Assembly (NCBI RefSeq): GCF_015706575.1
Contig: NW_024037069.1
Span: 45,318,347 to 45,382,346 of the forward strand
Direction of reading: 5' to 3'
Source of the DNA: Patiria miniata
Taxonomy: Eukaryota; Echinodermata; Asteroidea; Valvatida; Asterinidae
Length of the DNA: 64,000 nucleotides
The notes beneath the pieces are model-generated. The model saw nothing but the letters and a program-made list of their open reading frames with translations. It was not told where the DNA came from and did no database searches. The position numbers and the translations under genes are program-made. Each line of letters opens with the position of its first letter. Position 1 is the stretch's first letter. This document shows, piece after piece, positions 25,601-33,790 of this stretch.

Positions 25601-26863
25601 TTTTGAAATTTCCGTTTGTAGTTTGTTTTTAATTCAGCGAAGCCGTGAATGAGTACATGCAAGCATTGACATGATGCATTCGTGCGTGTGGTTGCTATTA
25701 TTCCTCGGTTTAGTGCGTGACATCAATGATCATGTAGCTGCAATTGGCTGAATGAGAACATGTCCCGGATGCTGATTTTGGGTGCAATTCAAAACATGAC
25801 TCGGCAAATTTTGAATTGAAATTGAGATCCTAAAATATTGTTTTCTCGAAATATACGGCATTCACTGAGCTGAAACTTCATCAGGTTAGTTGTTAAGCAC
25901 CCTTCTTTTGATTAAGAGCAGTAGAGCACTTTTGTTGCTTCAAATGAAAAAAAAGAAGTAAAAATGACAAATGATGTACTCTACCTTTAAGAGAATTCAA
26001 AGAATAATTTTCAGATGTCTACGCACCACTCTAGTCTCTGAAGTTCCTTACCTTTTGGAAAAACTTGTAGAGTGTCATTGCCATGGGAACACTGACCCTC
26101 TTGGTGCCTTCCGGTGACTGGAGGCGGACAATCTGCACGAAGAAAACAGACACAAATACATGTATGGGCGACTCTTATCGTGGTGTTGTTTGATCCCACT
26201 TTTAACATTTAATCTTGAATTAAACAAAAAGATATCAGTGCCCACCCCCCCTTGAAAAATTTATGCAATCCAGGGTGCTCCGCAAGAGATTAAGTGTTAA
26301 AAAAAGAACAAAGGAAAAAATCAGCAAGTAATGCGCCTATCAAATGTTCCCCCCCCCCCTTTATTTCCCTTTTTAAATAAATCCTTCAAAGCCACAATGA
26401 CATAAAAAACAGAAGAAAAAAAATTTAATAAAAATAATTATTTAATTAAAAACATGAAAGTAAAAAGGAAATAAAGCAGTTGAAAATCGCGTTACATCTG
26501 CTTTAATGATTGATAGCCACTTCGTTCTTAAAAACCATGTCCAAGTTAGAAATTCAATGAATTCACCATTTTCCAGCTAATGCAATGTCCATCTACCAGT
26601 TCAACTCATATTAATATCATTGGAATTTTTTAATTCTATAAATTAAAGGCAAAAGACTAGAATTCGATGATAAATAACAGCGCCCTCTGACGTTACGCGG
26701 ATAAGCCTACGTAACGTGTAGTAAACAACTCCAAGAGAATGATTAGGCACATAGGCCTAGGCCTATTCATGATTAACACAACAAAGTAAGAGGCACAAAG
26801 ACACTACTGGGAGTCAAACTACTAAAAGCAATGACAATAATGACATACGATTTCATTCGGCAT
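7632..26863 (-). CDS. NPLOC4: NPLOC4 / Npl4, p97-UFD1 ubiquitin cofactor, complete
   Basis: Npl4 pairs with UFD1 to recruit ubiquitinated substrates to the p97/VCP unfoldase (ERAD and related extraction, nucleus and cytosol). Coding exons, 5' to 3': 26863-26849, 26132-26052, 25037-24925, 24246-24091, 23394-23346, 23035-22941, 21707-21584, 20952-20773, 19611-19525, 11782-11711, 11445-11319, 10757-10597, 9952-9881, 9592-9374, 8446-8335, 7777-7632. All junctions are GT/AG and in phase, giving 602 residues (human about 608). Domain order matches the family: N-terminal UBX-like fold ([12 protein letters not shown]); zinc-finger region with paired cysteines ([17 protein letters not shown]); MPN-like domain ([28 protein letters not shown]) without a JAMM Hx[10 protein letters not shown]; and a C-terminal NZF finger ([14 protein letters not shown]). 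The usual TF ubiquitin-contact pair of the NZF reads TY here. The start is the short MPNEI exon. A 7.7-kb intron separates exons 9 and 10. Confidence 0.96.
8139..8177 (-). repeat. SINE-like AGCGCTTTG...AAAGCGC tail module
   Basis: On the minus strand this reads TAGCGCTTTGAAACATGGTG then GAAAGCGCATTATAAATG. That is the short GCGC-flanked hairpin module seen at the 3' end of many SINE-like repeats in marine deuterostomes (family assignment from memory). It lies in the last NPLOC4 introns. A related copy is at 10077-10140. A 22-base A run lies nearby at about 8071-8092. Confidence 0.45.
10077..10140 (+). repeat. SINE-like GCGCTTTGAG...AAAGC tail module
   Basis: Reads AAAGCGCTTTGAGATTGTTG, then an A/T-rich ATTTATTTATC tail. 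It has the same layout as the inverted copy at 8139-8177. It lies in an NPLOC4 intron, and the 5' body is not recognisable. Confidence 0.4.
11783..19524 (-). other. Large NPLOC4 intron 9
   Basis: This 7.7-kb intron lies between the exon ending in GLRK and the exon starting VGWIFTDL. It contains one TTAA-flanked MITE (16784-17304), several homopolymer tracts and AT-rich spacer. Open frames of up to about 110 codons here lack splice context and conserved-looking composition. I found no nested gene. Confidence 0.7.
16784..17304 (+). mobile_element. TTAA-flanked MITE, family 1, copy 1
   Basis: TTAA stands at both ends, followed by inverted ends AGGGAATGTACAACATTTGC and GCAAATGTTGTATCTTCCCT. The TTAA target is the hallmark of piggyBac-type insertion, although the AGGG terminus is not the classical CCC. 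A central palindrome (CCAACGCTGGTC / GACCAGCGTTGG) lies near 17121-17150 with one central mismatch. There is no coding capacity. It sits in NPLOC4 intron 9. Confidence 0.85.
19674..20356. repeat. 49-bp G-rich minisatellite in NPLOC4 intron
   Basis: About 13-14 tandem units of roughly 49 bp (some 46 bp), each containing GGGTGGGATGGGTTGAACTA and then GGCTGGGGTAGGGAGG. The G-rich strand is plus, so the NPLOC4 transcript is C-rich here. Closely spaced G runs give intramolecular G-quadruplex potential. The array lies between the exons at 19525-19611 and 20773-20952. Confidence 0.92.
21396..21551. mobile_element. Foldback MITE (GGGAGACTTTTGAGAC), copy 1
   Basis: About 45-bp inverted ends start GGGAGACTTTTGAGACGTTG and end in the complement ...AAAAGTCTCCC. 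The inner arms share GTGGCAGCAAACACACCGGT-type sequence. The element is 156 bp, without a coding frame, in an NPLOC4 intron. A second, more diverged copy is at 36399-36546. Confidence 0.8.
22276..23005 (-). repeat. 103-bp tandem array copying the 3' half of an NPLOC4 exon
   Basis: Seven units repeat at exactly 103 bp. The GTGGATC landmark falls at 22381, 22484, 22587, 22690, 22793, 22896 and 22999. Each unit carries the last 64 bases of the zinc-finger exon (encoding [10 protein letters not shown] through TGGVDK), its 5' splice donor GTAAGTC, and 39 bases of intron. Only the first (rightmost) unit joins the full exon 23035-22941. The unit length is not a multiple of three. Each donor is followed in frame by TAA, so use of any downstream donor would truncate the protein. 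Confidence 0.95.
23590..23705 (-). mobile_element. tRNA-derived SINE fragment
   Basis: On the minus strand a tRNA-like head reads AGCTCAGTGGTTGAGTGGGT (A box) and CACAGGTTCAAGTCCCAC (B box), within 23638-23703. It is followed by non-tRNA body sequence. The anticodon arm does not fold well, so this is a SINE remnant and not a tRNA gene. It lies in an NPLOC4 intron. Confidence 0.65.
23933..24028. repeat. Short foldback repeat (GTAGTC...CATCACAAG)
   Basis: Ends GTAGTCGAGTCCATCACAA and the near complement TTGTGATGTACTTGACTAC flank a roughly 60-bp interior that again contains CTTGTGACTGGACTTGTGA. Related motifs occur near 20404, 23456, 32470, 37150-37310 and 45306. It looks like a small dispersed foldback family. 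Confidence 0.6.
25426..25990 (+). mobile_element. TTAA-flanked MITE, family 2, copy 1
   Basis: TTAA on both sides flanks inverted ends AGGTAGAGAACATCATTTG and CAAATGATGTACTCTACCT. The 565-bp interior has no coding frame and matches the inverted element at 47864-48346 in several blocks, for example AATTCAAAACATGACTC. It lies in an NPLOC4 intron. Confidence 0.75.
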
Positions 26864-26934
26864 CTTGATAATTATATTTACGCCGTCAAAACTGTGTTTT
26901 CTCTCGATATTTCCGCAGCCGACCGACTAAAACT

Positions 26935-26955
26935 TCAAGTCATGCAGGCTGCCAT
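26935..26955 (-). other. Upstream ORF before NPLOC4
   Basis: The ATG inside the minus-strand YY1-like motif opens a six-codon frame (MAACMT, then stop), ending 71 bases before the NPLOC4 start codon. It would act only if transcription begins upstream of it, which the sequence cannot show. Confidence 0.35.
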
Positions 26956-27169
26956 CTTTAATGAGGTCACTATTTCAATTATAGAGCCAACAATAATTGA
27001 AATAAAATTAGCTTTCTTTACTCATTTATATGAAACGATAATCTACATATTTACATAATATTTAATGGTATGATCTGTTACATTTTTATTATTTTTGTAG
27101 TTAATTTTGAATGATTCTCTATATTTTTTTTACTGATAAGTGATAGAGGTGGGAGATTTTTAATACAAA

Positions 27170-27181
27170 ATGGCCGCCTAA
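27170..27181 (+). other. Minimal upstream ORF (Met-Ala-Ala-stop)
   Basis: ATGGCCGCCTAA lies inside the plus-strand YY1-like motif, 11 bases before the main start codon of the coiled-coil gene. It mirrors the upstream frame on the NPLOC4 side. Relevance depends on the transcription start site. Confidence 0.35.
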
Positions 27182-27192
27182 GCAACGAAATT

Positions 27193-30100
27193 ATGGCGTC
27201 TACGGCAACAGAAATTACCGTGAAAGCAGTCGAAAACATTGATCGGGATGCTGAAAAGAAAGGTGTTGTATTGAAGCACATGTTCAGAATAGTATCAAAG
27301 AAACTAGAGAGCAATTTGGTTGGAAGTTAAAGACTTAGGCTCATGGTTTTTGTTTGCCTAGTTTCCGGACGCACAGTCTGAATGTGATTGTGAATGTCAG
27401 TTAGGGGCCTATAGGCCTAACTATATAACTTAAAGGGAATATACATCATTTGCTTTTGCTGTAATTTTCAGAAATGGATGGAATTGGGGGGTTGGAAATA
27501 TATAGCAAATGTAGTTACACTGACTTTTTTGAGGTTTTGGGTTCGAAAATGCTATAAAAACCAAGAAAAACAATCATTTTCCTGTAGTCTGGTTCCCTGA
27601 CTCCATTTAAGAAGAAACAGAGCAGTTTACATATATTGGGGAATTGTAAGGTCAGGGAACCAGTCTAGCTGGCTTGTACCCGTTCATAGGTGTGTAATCG
27701 ATTGCAAACAAGTGCGATGGTCAACTCAGGGGCCAGTATTTGAAAAAAAGCCAGTTTTTTCCAACGCTGATCGGCCGATCAGCGTTGGAAATTGATACAA
27801 AAATACCACTTTTCTTGAAAATGACAGTTTACCAGGTGCCATGATTTTACAGGATGCTTTACACTGTCATTCACTAACAGTCCAGCAAGGTATTTCAAAA
27901 TGATTTGGTAGTTTTATTTTTTGATGTTTGCAAATGTTGTATTTTCCCTTTAAGTTAACGTTTAAAACATACACACATCATAAACGAAGTTTAGTCTATC
28001 TAAACGCATGCTGGCCATTTGGAAGACAATTTTTATCTTGGTCTTTGATTTGATTTGATTTGAAATGGTTTATTTTATTTAACCATGGCAGCCAAAAGCT
28101 GAATTGCAGTAAATTACATTTAAAAAAAAAGTTTAAGGCATTTACTCATGCTGTTAAACAAAATGATGAATAAAACAAGAAAGGACATATTGATCTTAAA
28201 GAATAAACATTGATCATTAAATTAAACTAAATTTTGTGAAAATAAACAAGTGTTACTGCACCAGGCAAATTTACAAGGGCCTACTTGGATGTGACATTAA
28301 AAGGTCCCTTTGTCTTGACAAGCTATAAATGTTAAATTTCAGTAGGGGGCCTAGGTGGTCTTTTGTCAGTCCAGATTTTGTTGGGAATTTAATTTGATTG
28401 ACATTATTGGTAATCAGGAGGTGGTAGGCCCTAATGTTGGAATGTATCTTGACGTAACTTATATAAACTCAGTGTTTGACCCAGATGTCATGGATGTTGT
28501 TTATGAAATGTAAAAAAAAATTCGGTAAAGTGACAGTTTAGGATACCTCTATTTAATACAAATTCTGTTCTGTCATCGATCATGAGCATTGCAAGTCGTT
28601 TCGATATGGTGGAACATTATGCGCCTATTAAATGTTCCAGATGTGTTTTTTTACACAGTTGATTGATGCAGTACTACAGGAAAGTTGGACTAGGCCCTAG
28701 TTGTTTCATGTGATAATACTAGTCTATTTTCTTGTATTACATGCTTTCACCAAGCTTAGTTTCGGGACTCTCATACACAGCACTGAGAGTCCCAAATTTT
28801 TGGACTAGGAGAGACCTACATGTAGTAAAAATATTTTGGACTCTCAATCCTGTGCATAGAGATCCATTATTGCAGACTTTTAATAGTGATTTTGTTGATA
28901 ACTATTTATTTACAGATTCAGTGCTGCATAGACCTCCATCAGGTAAACCGGTGCAAGAGAAATGCCAGTGTAAGCACACAGCACCATCACCCTTGACCCT
29001 CTCAGGCTGCCTCGGCACAGCACAGCTCCTCTTTGAACCGACCCCACCAGTCCACAAGAAACCCCCACGAGCTATGAGTCCTCACGTCAGGAAGATCCAA
29101 AGTGCCAAGGCTCGTCTTATCCCTTCGTCTTCATCCAGTAATGTAAAAGACAATACCATCCTTCCTAGGGGCGGGGTCAGGGATCGTCAGAGGCCAAGCT
29201 CTGCCAATGTACCCCAACGAGAGGCAGGGAACCGACACCGGCCTGGGTCAGCCATCGGGAACAGACCAGTTCCCAAACAGTTCCTCACTTTTGAAACCAA
29301 AGAACAAAAATCTAGACCAGAGTCTGCTGAAAAATGTGGTACTGGAAATTCACCCAAGGATGTTGGATTGTACAAGATGGCTGCATTTGATGTCAAGGAT
29401 GCAGAAATCAAAAGATGGAAGGAAAGGAAGAAAGACCAGCAAGAGATTGTGGACCGATCAATCCCAGAAGACATTGCCCAACTCAGGCCTTGGCTGACGG
29501 AAGACGTTCCCATGGATTGGTAAATAGGATTCCTTTAAAAAAAATCTATCCAGAAATTCCAACTTGTAATCAGACTCGTAATATTAACTGCAGCCTTGCC
29601 TTTACAGACATGGAAGATACTGTCTTGCTTCATGGATTGTAAATTGTGTTTATAGGTAATGACACATACAGCCTTAAGATTTTTTCTTTGGGATGCAAGA
29701 ACTTCACATTCAGTATTCTGCAGAGTCATTTGTAATTAGACAAATCCACTTCAATTTAATTAAAAGCCTCTGGTTAACTTTACATATCCAGTAAATCTTT
29801 GTTTGTTTTAATTAAAGTTCATTCCTCCATACTTTTGGGGGTTTGGCACCTGAACTGTACTATTTAGAAAATTTTAGATGAATTGACAGAAATTTTCTTA
29901 TGAAACATTGCACAGAGATTTATGATAAGTTACAAATTATTCAGGGGCATCAGCATTCTACCACCAACAGACCAATTCCGAAACTATAGGTAAAGCTGCG
30001 CTTAAGAAATGCAAAGAAAACATTTTTTTTTTTTTTTAATTAAGTTGAGCGAAGAATAAAGAGTTTTTCTCTATTCAAAAGTTGTTTTCTTCTATGATTC

Positions 30101-33100
30101 ATATCAAGTAGGAATCTGTTGAATGGATTGTTTACAGCAAGGCAAGAGCGTCAACTTTATCTGGATTGAAAGGTCATTAAATTTTCCACGAGGTTGAAGA
30201 TTTTGTTCTCAACCATTTGTGCCTGTCAGGTGTGGAGTAGACTCATCTTCATGCCTGATCTTTCTACCGTCCCTCCTTCATCAAGTAGATGACTTACCCG
30301 TGGTGCCGCCAGTCCAACGAGCAGATGATGTCATGCCTCATACTGTCATTCCCCCTCCTCCAAAACCCTTTGTAAGTCACCAAAAAAAACCTTCCTTTTC
30401 CATTTGCTAATTTTGATCAAATGTGTTGATTTGTACCATGTCTGAAATTCTCAGCTCTGAACCCATGCCTGTCCTTATGGTATATATGTTTTCAACTGTT
30501 TCAAAGTGAGCTTCTCCATTTCATATGAGAAAAATTACTGGTGGTATCTCTAGTTTCTAGATATTTGTTTGAGTTTTCGTTACTGTTGACTAATCTGTGA
30601 TTTCATTTTATTATTTAGGATCCAAAGAAACTATTTCATTATGACGTGGTAAGTCAGCACTTCAATTATTCTTAAATACTTTTTCAGACTGACTTAATAT
30701 TAATATCAATAGTTCAGCCCCTGCCCCTTCCCCAGACAAACCAACAAACGCAAACAAACAAACAAATTCCAGTTAAAGTTTGCCTTAAAGGGAAAATACA
30801 ACATTTGCAGACATCAAAAAATAAAACTACCAAATTCTTTTGAAAAACTTCGCTGGACTGTTAGTAAATGACGGTCTAACGCATCCTGTAAAATCATGGC
30901 ACCTGGTAAACTGTCATTTTCAAGAAAAGTGGTATTTTCATATCAATTTCCAACGCTGGTCGGCTGACCAGCACTGAAAAAAAACTGGCTTTTTTCAAAT
31001 ACTGGCCCCAATTGACCATATTTAGTTAGTCCGCATTTGTTTGCAATCGATTACACACCTATGAACAGGTACAAGCCAGCTAGACTAGTTCCCTGGCCTT
31101 ACAATTTCCCAACGTCTATAAATTGCCCCGTTTCATCTTAAATGGAGTCAGGGAACCAGACTACAGGAAAATGATTGTTTTTCTTGGTTTTTATAGCATC
31201 TACGACCCAAAACGTCAAAAAAAGTCAGTGTAACAATATTTGCTATATATTACCAACCCCCAAATCCATCCATTTCTAAAAATAAAACAAAAGCAAATGA
31301 TGTATATTCCCTTTAACCGTCATCACTACCAAAATAGGTCCATATTCAAGAAGAGAATGTCTTCATACTTAGAATTGCCCTTTTTTTTTAAAAACTAAGA
31401 ACTGGAGGTACACCTTGTTGAGTGTTCTCGTGGACATTCCAAGTTTTAGAATTGCACTCTTATGTCATTTATTTCCATGATGTCTGTTTTATGATAAGGC
31501 ACTCATTGTGGAGGACTACTACATAACGTACACTAATGTACACAAAGTAAACATTTAACACTCATCTTTTGACATTTAGTGACTGGTATCGAAAAAAAAA
31601 TGCAAGAAACTATGTTTTGTGTTGATGACTTTATGATGTTGGTAATGTAATAAAGTCTTCAATGTCACAGGAGAAGCACATTCCACCGGAACCGACATAC
31701 GAGTCCAGAAACCAGACACAAGCAAGGCGGGGCATCTATGCTGCTGATGGTAGCTTACTGCATGATGAAGAGTAAGTCATCGTTTTCTTCTATAAGTCGA
31801 ATCCCCCCTTGCAAAATGGCTTGGGGGGGGGGGGGGGACAGTAACCATATTTATGATTTTAAAAGTGAAAAATGAAAAGTGATATTTGATTGTGAATAGA
31901 GAAACAAATTTGTATCATTAACAACTTTTTGATTGTTGTTTGTATCTTCAATGTTTTGTTTCTAGGAGGTATTCAGTCAACAGAACACAAGAGATCATCA
32001 GGAAGGAAATTGAAGATCTGGAAAATCTCTTACAAGGTCAGAAAGTAGAAGACACAATCTCTTGCTCAAAACATATCCCCAGCAGAATGTTTGTCTTAAA
32101 AAAATATTGCGCCCCGACTATAGCAATGGTCCCAATAATAGTTGGGACAATCCTTACTATAGTTGAGATCATGCTATACTTGCGCGTAACAAAAGTAGTT
32201 AAAGACACACTATCTGTCTAGAAGGTAATCTGATACTCATTGCGTGAGAGCAAGTTTTGAATTTCAATGGGGTTTTAGTACATTTCAAGTTTTATCTTTT
32301 TTTTCCTAAATGTTTTGTCTTTGCCAGGAATTGGCAATGCAGACAGCAGTAACGTCATGGTGCAGTATCAAGCAGACATCAGTAAGCTGCAGTGGTCCGT
32401 CAAAGACACTCTGGTCAAATGCTACCAGTAAGTTTTTCAATGTACCCCCCAATGAATGCTATTGCCTTGTATTGTTGTCAAGTCCATGACAATACCATCA
32501 CAAGTCACTTCACCACTCTAGTCACACCTTTGTTGTGTACTACTCTTTTTTCTTAAAGGAGACAGTATAGAGACCACTTTTTCACCTAATAAACCTTACT
32601 TATAGGTTTCATCCAATTCTACCAAAATCATTTTAATAAAGTTCAAATTAAAAATATGTTTTCTTTTACTTCTTAAACTTCTTTCCCTATGTTTTCTAAC
32701 ATATTTCAAATTACAAGTTCTGATAAATCTGATGTGTATTTTGTGTTTAAAATTTTAATATGAAAGATTTTATCAAAACTGAGATAATAGAGAGTGATAA
32801 TGTTCAAATTCTTTTATTTCACAGAATTGAGAGCCATTTTCAAAAGGACAAGCCTGAAGAACCATCAGACTTGGTAAGTACCTTTGAATTATGCCAACTT
32901 TGTAGACAACCTACGATTCCTCTCCTCCTCTTTGTCAAAACACCCTGTGCTACAAACAGAACAGGTTTTAGTTCAAAACAGAGTGCACATGATCAGTGGG
33001 GGCAAGGACAATGGCAACTAATCTGCAATTGTCCATGCAATCAAGAAGACAGTGTGGAAATTAAGTTTTGCACATTTCAATTTAAAGTTCTTTAATCTTT

Positions 33101-33529
33101 GTTCTTTCTTCAAAACAATTTTTTCAAGATCTTTATTGGTACCCTCTTCGATTTTGCACATTATCCCTACAGGAAAATTGGTGAGATATTAGCAATTCCA
33201 AATTCCTTGCTTTACTACCAGAGCAGAACTTTCTGCTATAATAAGCAAAAACAACACATGAACTTGCATCCGGATCTTACTCACTTTAAAACTTTTCTTT
33301 CCAATTCAGCAACACATAGCCGTTTTAACTTCTTGTATAAACATGTTGTGGAAATGCTTGTCTTTCCTTTTTGTAGCTCGGTCTTCGTGCTTATATCAAA
33401 GAGAAGGAGGAAATACTCAAGCAAATCAAAGCAAGAAGGGAAGCTTGCCTGCTGGAATTAGAACGGCTGGAATCAGAGGTTGGTATGACTATGCAGAGTC
33501 AAGTACTTCAAGTATTCAAGAGATTATAG
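27193..33529 (+). CDS. Unrecognised proline/serine-rich coiled-coil protein, 9 exons
   Basis: Coding exons 27193-27262, 28916-29519, 30230-30371, 30619-30648, 31671-31771, 31966-32036, 32328-32427, 32825-32873 and 33377-33529 join in phase to 439 residues plus stop. The start MASTATEITVKAVENIDRDA is chosen by phase with exon 2 and its place beside the shared promoter. Residues about 60-175 are basic and S/P/R-rich (RQRPSSANVP, HRPGSA). There is a PPPPKPF stretch near 266-272. From about 316 to 425 the chain is helical and highly charged, ending in a clear coiled coil (AYIKEKEEILKQIKARREAC). No enzyme motif, signal peptide or membrane segment is visible. The composition resembles cytoskeletal or ciliary/centrosomal proteins, but I cannot name a family. 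The exon 3 start is the least certain: the alternative AG at 30290 breaks the frame. Two MITEs sit in its introns. Confidence 0.8.
27430..27953 (+). mobile_element. TTAA-flanked MITE, family 1, copy 2
   Basis: Same orientation as 16784-17304, with TTAA at each end and inverted ends AGGGAATATACATCATTTGC / GCAAATGTTGTATTTTCCCT. Its central palindrome CCAACGCTGATCGG / CCGATCAGCGTTGG is perfect, with a matched change in both arms relative to other copies. It lies in intron 1 of the coiled-coil gene. Confidence 0.88.
28043..28140 (-). mobile_element. Non-LTR retroelement tail with TTTGA repeats
   Basis: A short (TTTGA)n run at about 28043-28065 adjoins a segment that reads GGCTGCCATGGTTAAATAAA on minus, giving a minus-strand 3' tail with a pentamer microsatellite. 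The layout resembles the ACAAT tail at 2801. The element body is not recognisable. Confidence 0.4.
30785..31316 (-). mobile_element. TTAA-flanked MITE, family 1, copy 3
   Basis: Inverted orientation relative to copies 1 and 2. TTAA at both ends, termini AGGGAAAATACAACATTTGC and GATGTATATTCCCT. The central palindrome near 30949-30976 is the most decayed of the four copies. It lies in the intron after exon 4 of the coiled-coil gene. Confidence 0.85.
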
Positions 33530-33568
33530 AGTCCAATCGAGGGCAGACAGACAGTCTTTGATGCAGTC

Positions 33569-33667
33569 AAAAGAAGCTTGCCTGCTGGAATTGAAACGGC
33601 TGGAATTAGAGGTTGGAATGACCATGCAGAGCCAAATACATGTACTTCAAAAATTCAAGAGATTATA
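33569..33667 (+). pseudogene. Duplicated terminal-exon segment, copy 2
   Basis: This segment repeats the end of the last coding exon (about 33434-33535) at an offset of 133 bases, sharing GCTTGCCTGCTGGAATT, AACGGCTGGAAT and CAAGAGATTATAG. It lies after the stop codon, so it would be 3' UTR. It is a tandem segmental duplication within a host gene and is not used for coding in the model given here. Confidence 0.8.
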
Positions 33668-33712
33668 GTTTGTTTATACATGAAAGAATAAGAAACAATC
33701 TCTGATGAAATC

Positions 33713-33790
33713 ATGAGGAAATTCACCTGCTGGAAATAGAATAGCCTAGAATCAGAAGTTGGCTTCGACAATACAAAGCAATGTACTTTA
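33713..33790 (+). pseudogene. Duplicated terminal-exon segment, copy 3 (decayed)
   Basis: A third, more diverged copy at a further 145-base offset, with CACCTGCTGGAAATAGAAT and CTAGAATCAGAAGTTGGC. It contains an in-frame TAG where the first copy has CGG. It supports stepwise tandem duplication of this 3' end with decay downstream. Confidence 0.65.

Larger units (their letters stand above)
26864..27192. promoter_or_regulatory. Bidirectional promoter, NPLOC4 / coiled-coil gene
   Basis: Only 329 bases separate the two divergent start codons (26863 minus, 27193 plus). Both genes have YY1-like motifs in their own orientation: AAGATGGCAGC on minus (26948-26958) and AAAATGGCCGCC on plus (27167-27178). 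No TATA box is obvious in a sensible position. Head-to-head housekeeping gene pairs commonly share such compact promoters. That both motifs bind YY1 is an inference from the consensus. Confidence 0.65.

Noticed and set aside
29187-29513. A 108-codon minus-strand frame
   Set aside because: Antisense shadow of exon 2 of the coiled-coil gene.
30291-30371. Alternative start of coiled-coil gene exon 3 at the AG near 30290
   Set aside because: A good pyrimidine tract is present, but joining it to exon 2 makes an immediate stop. The AG at 30229 keeps the frame.
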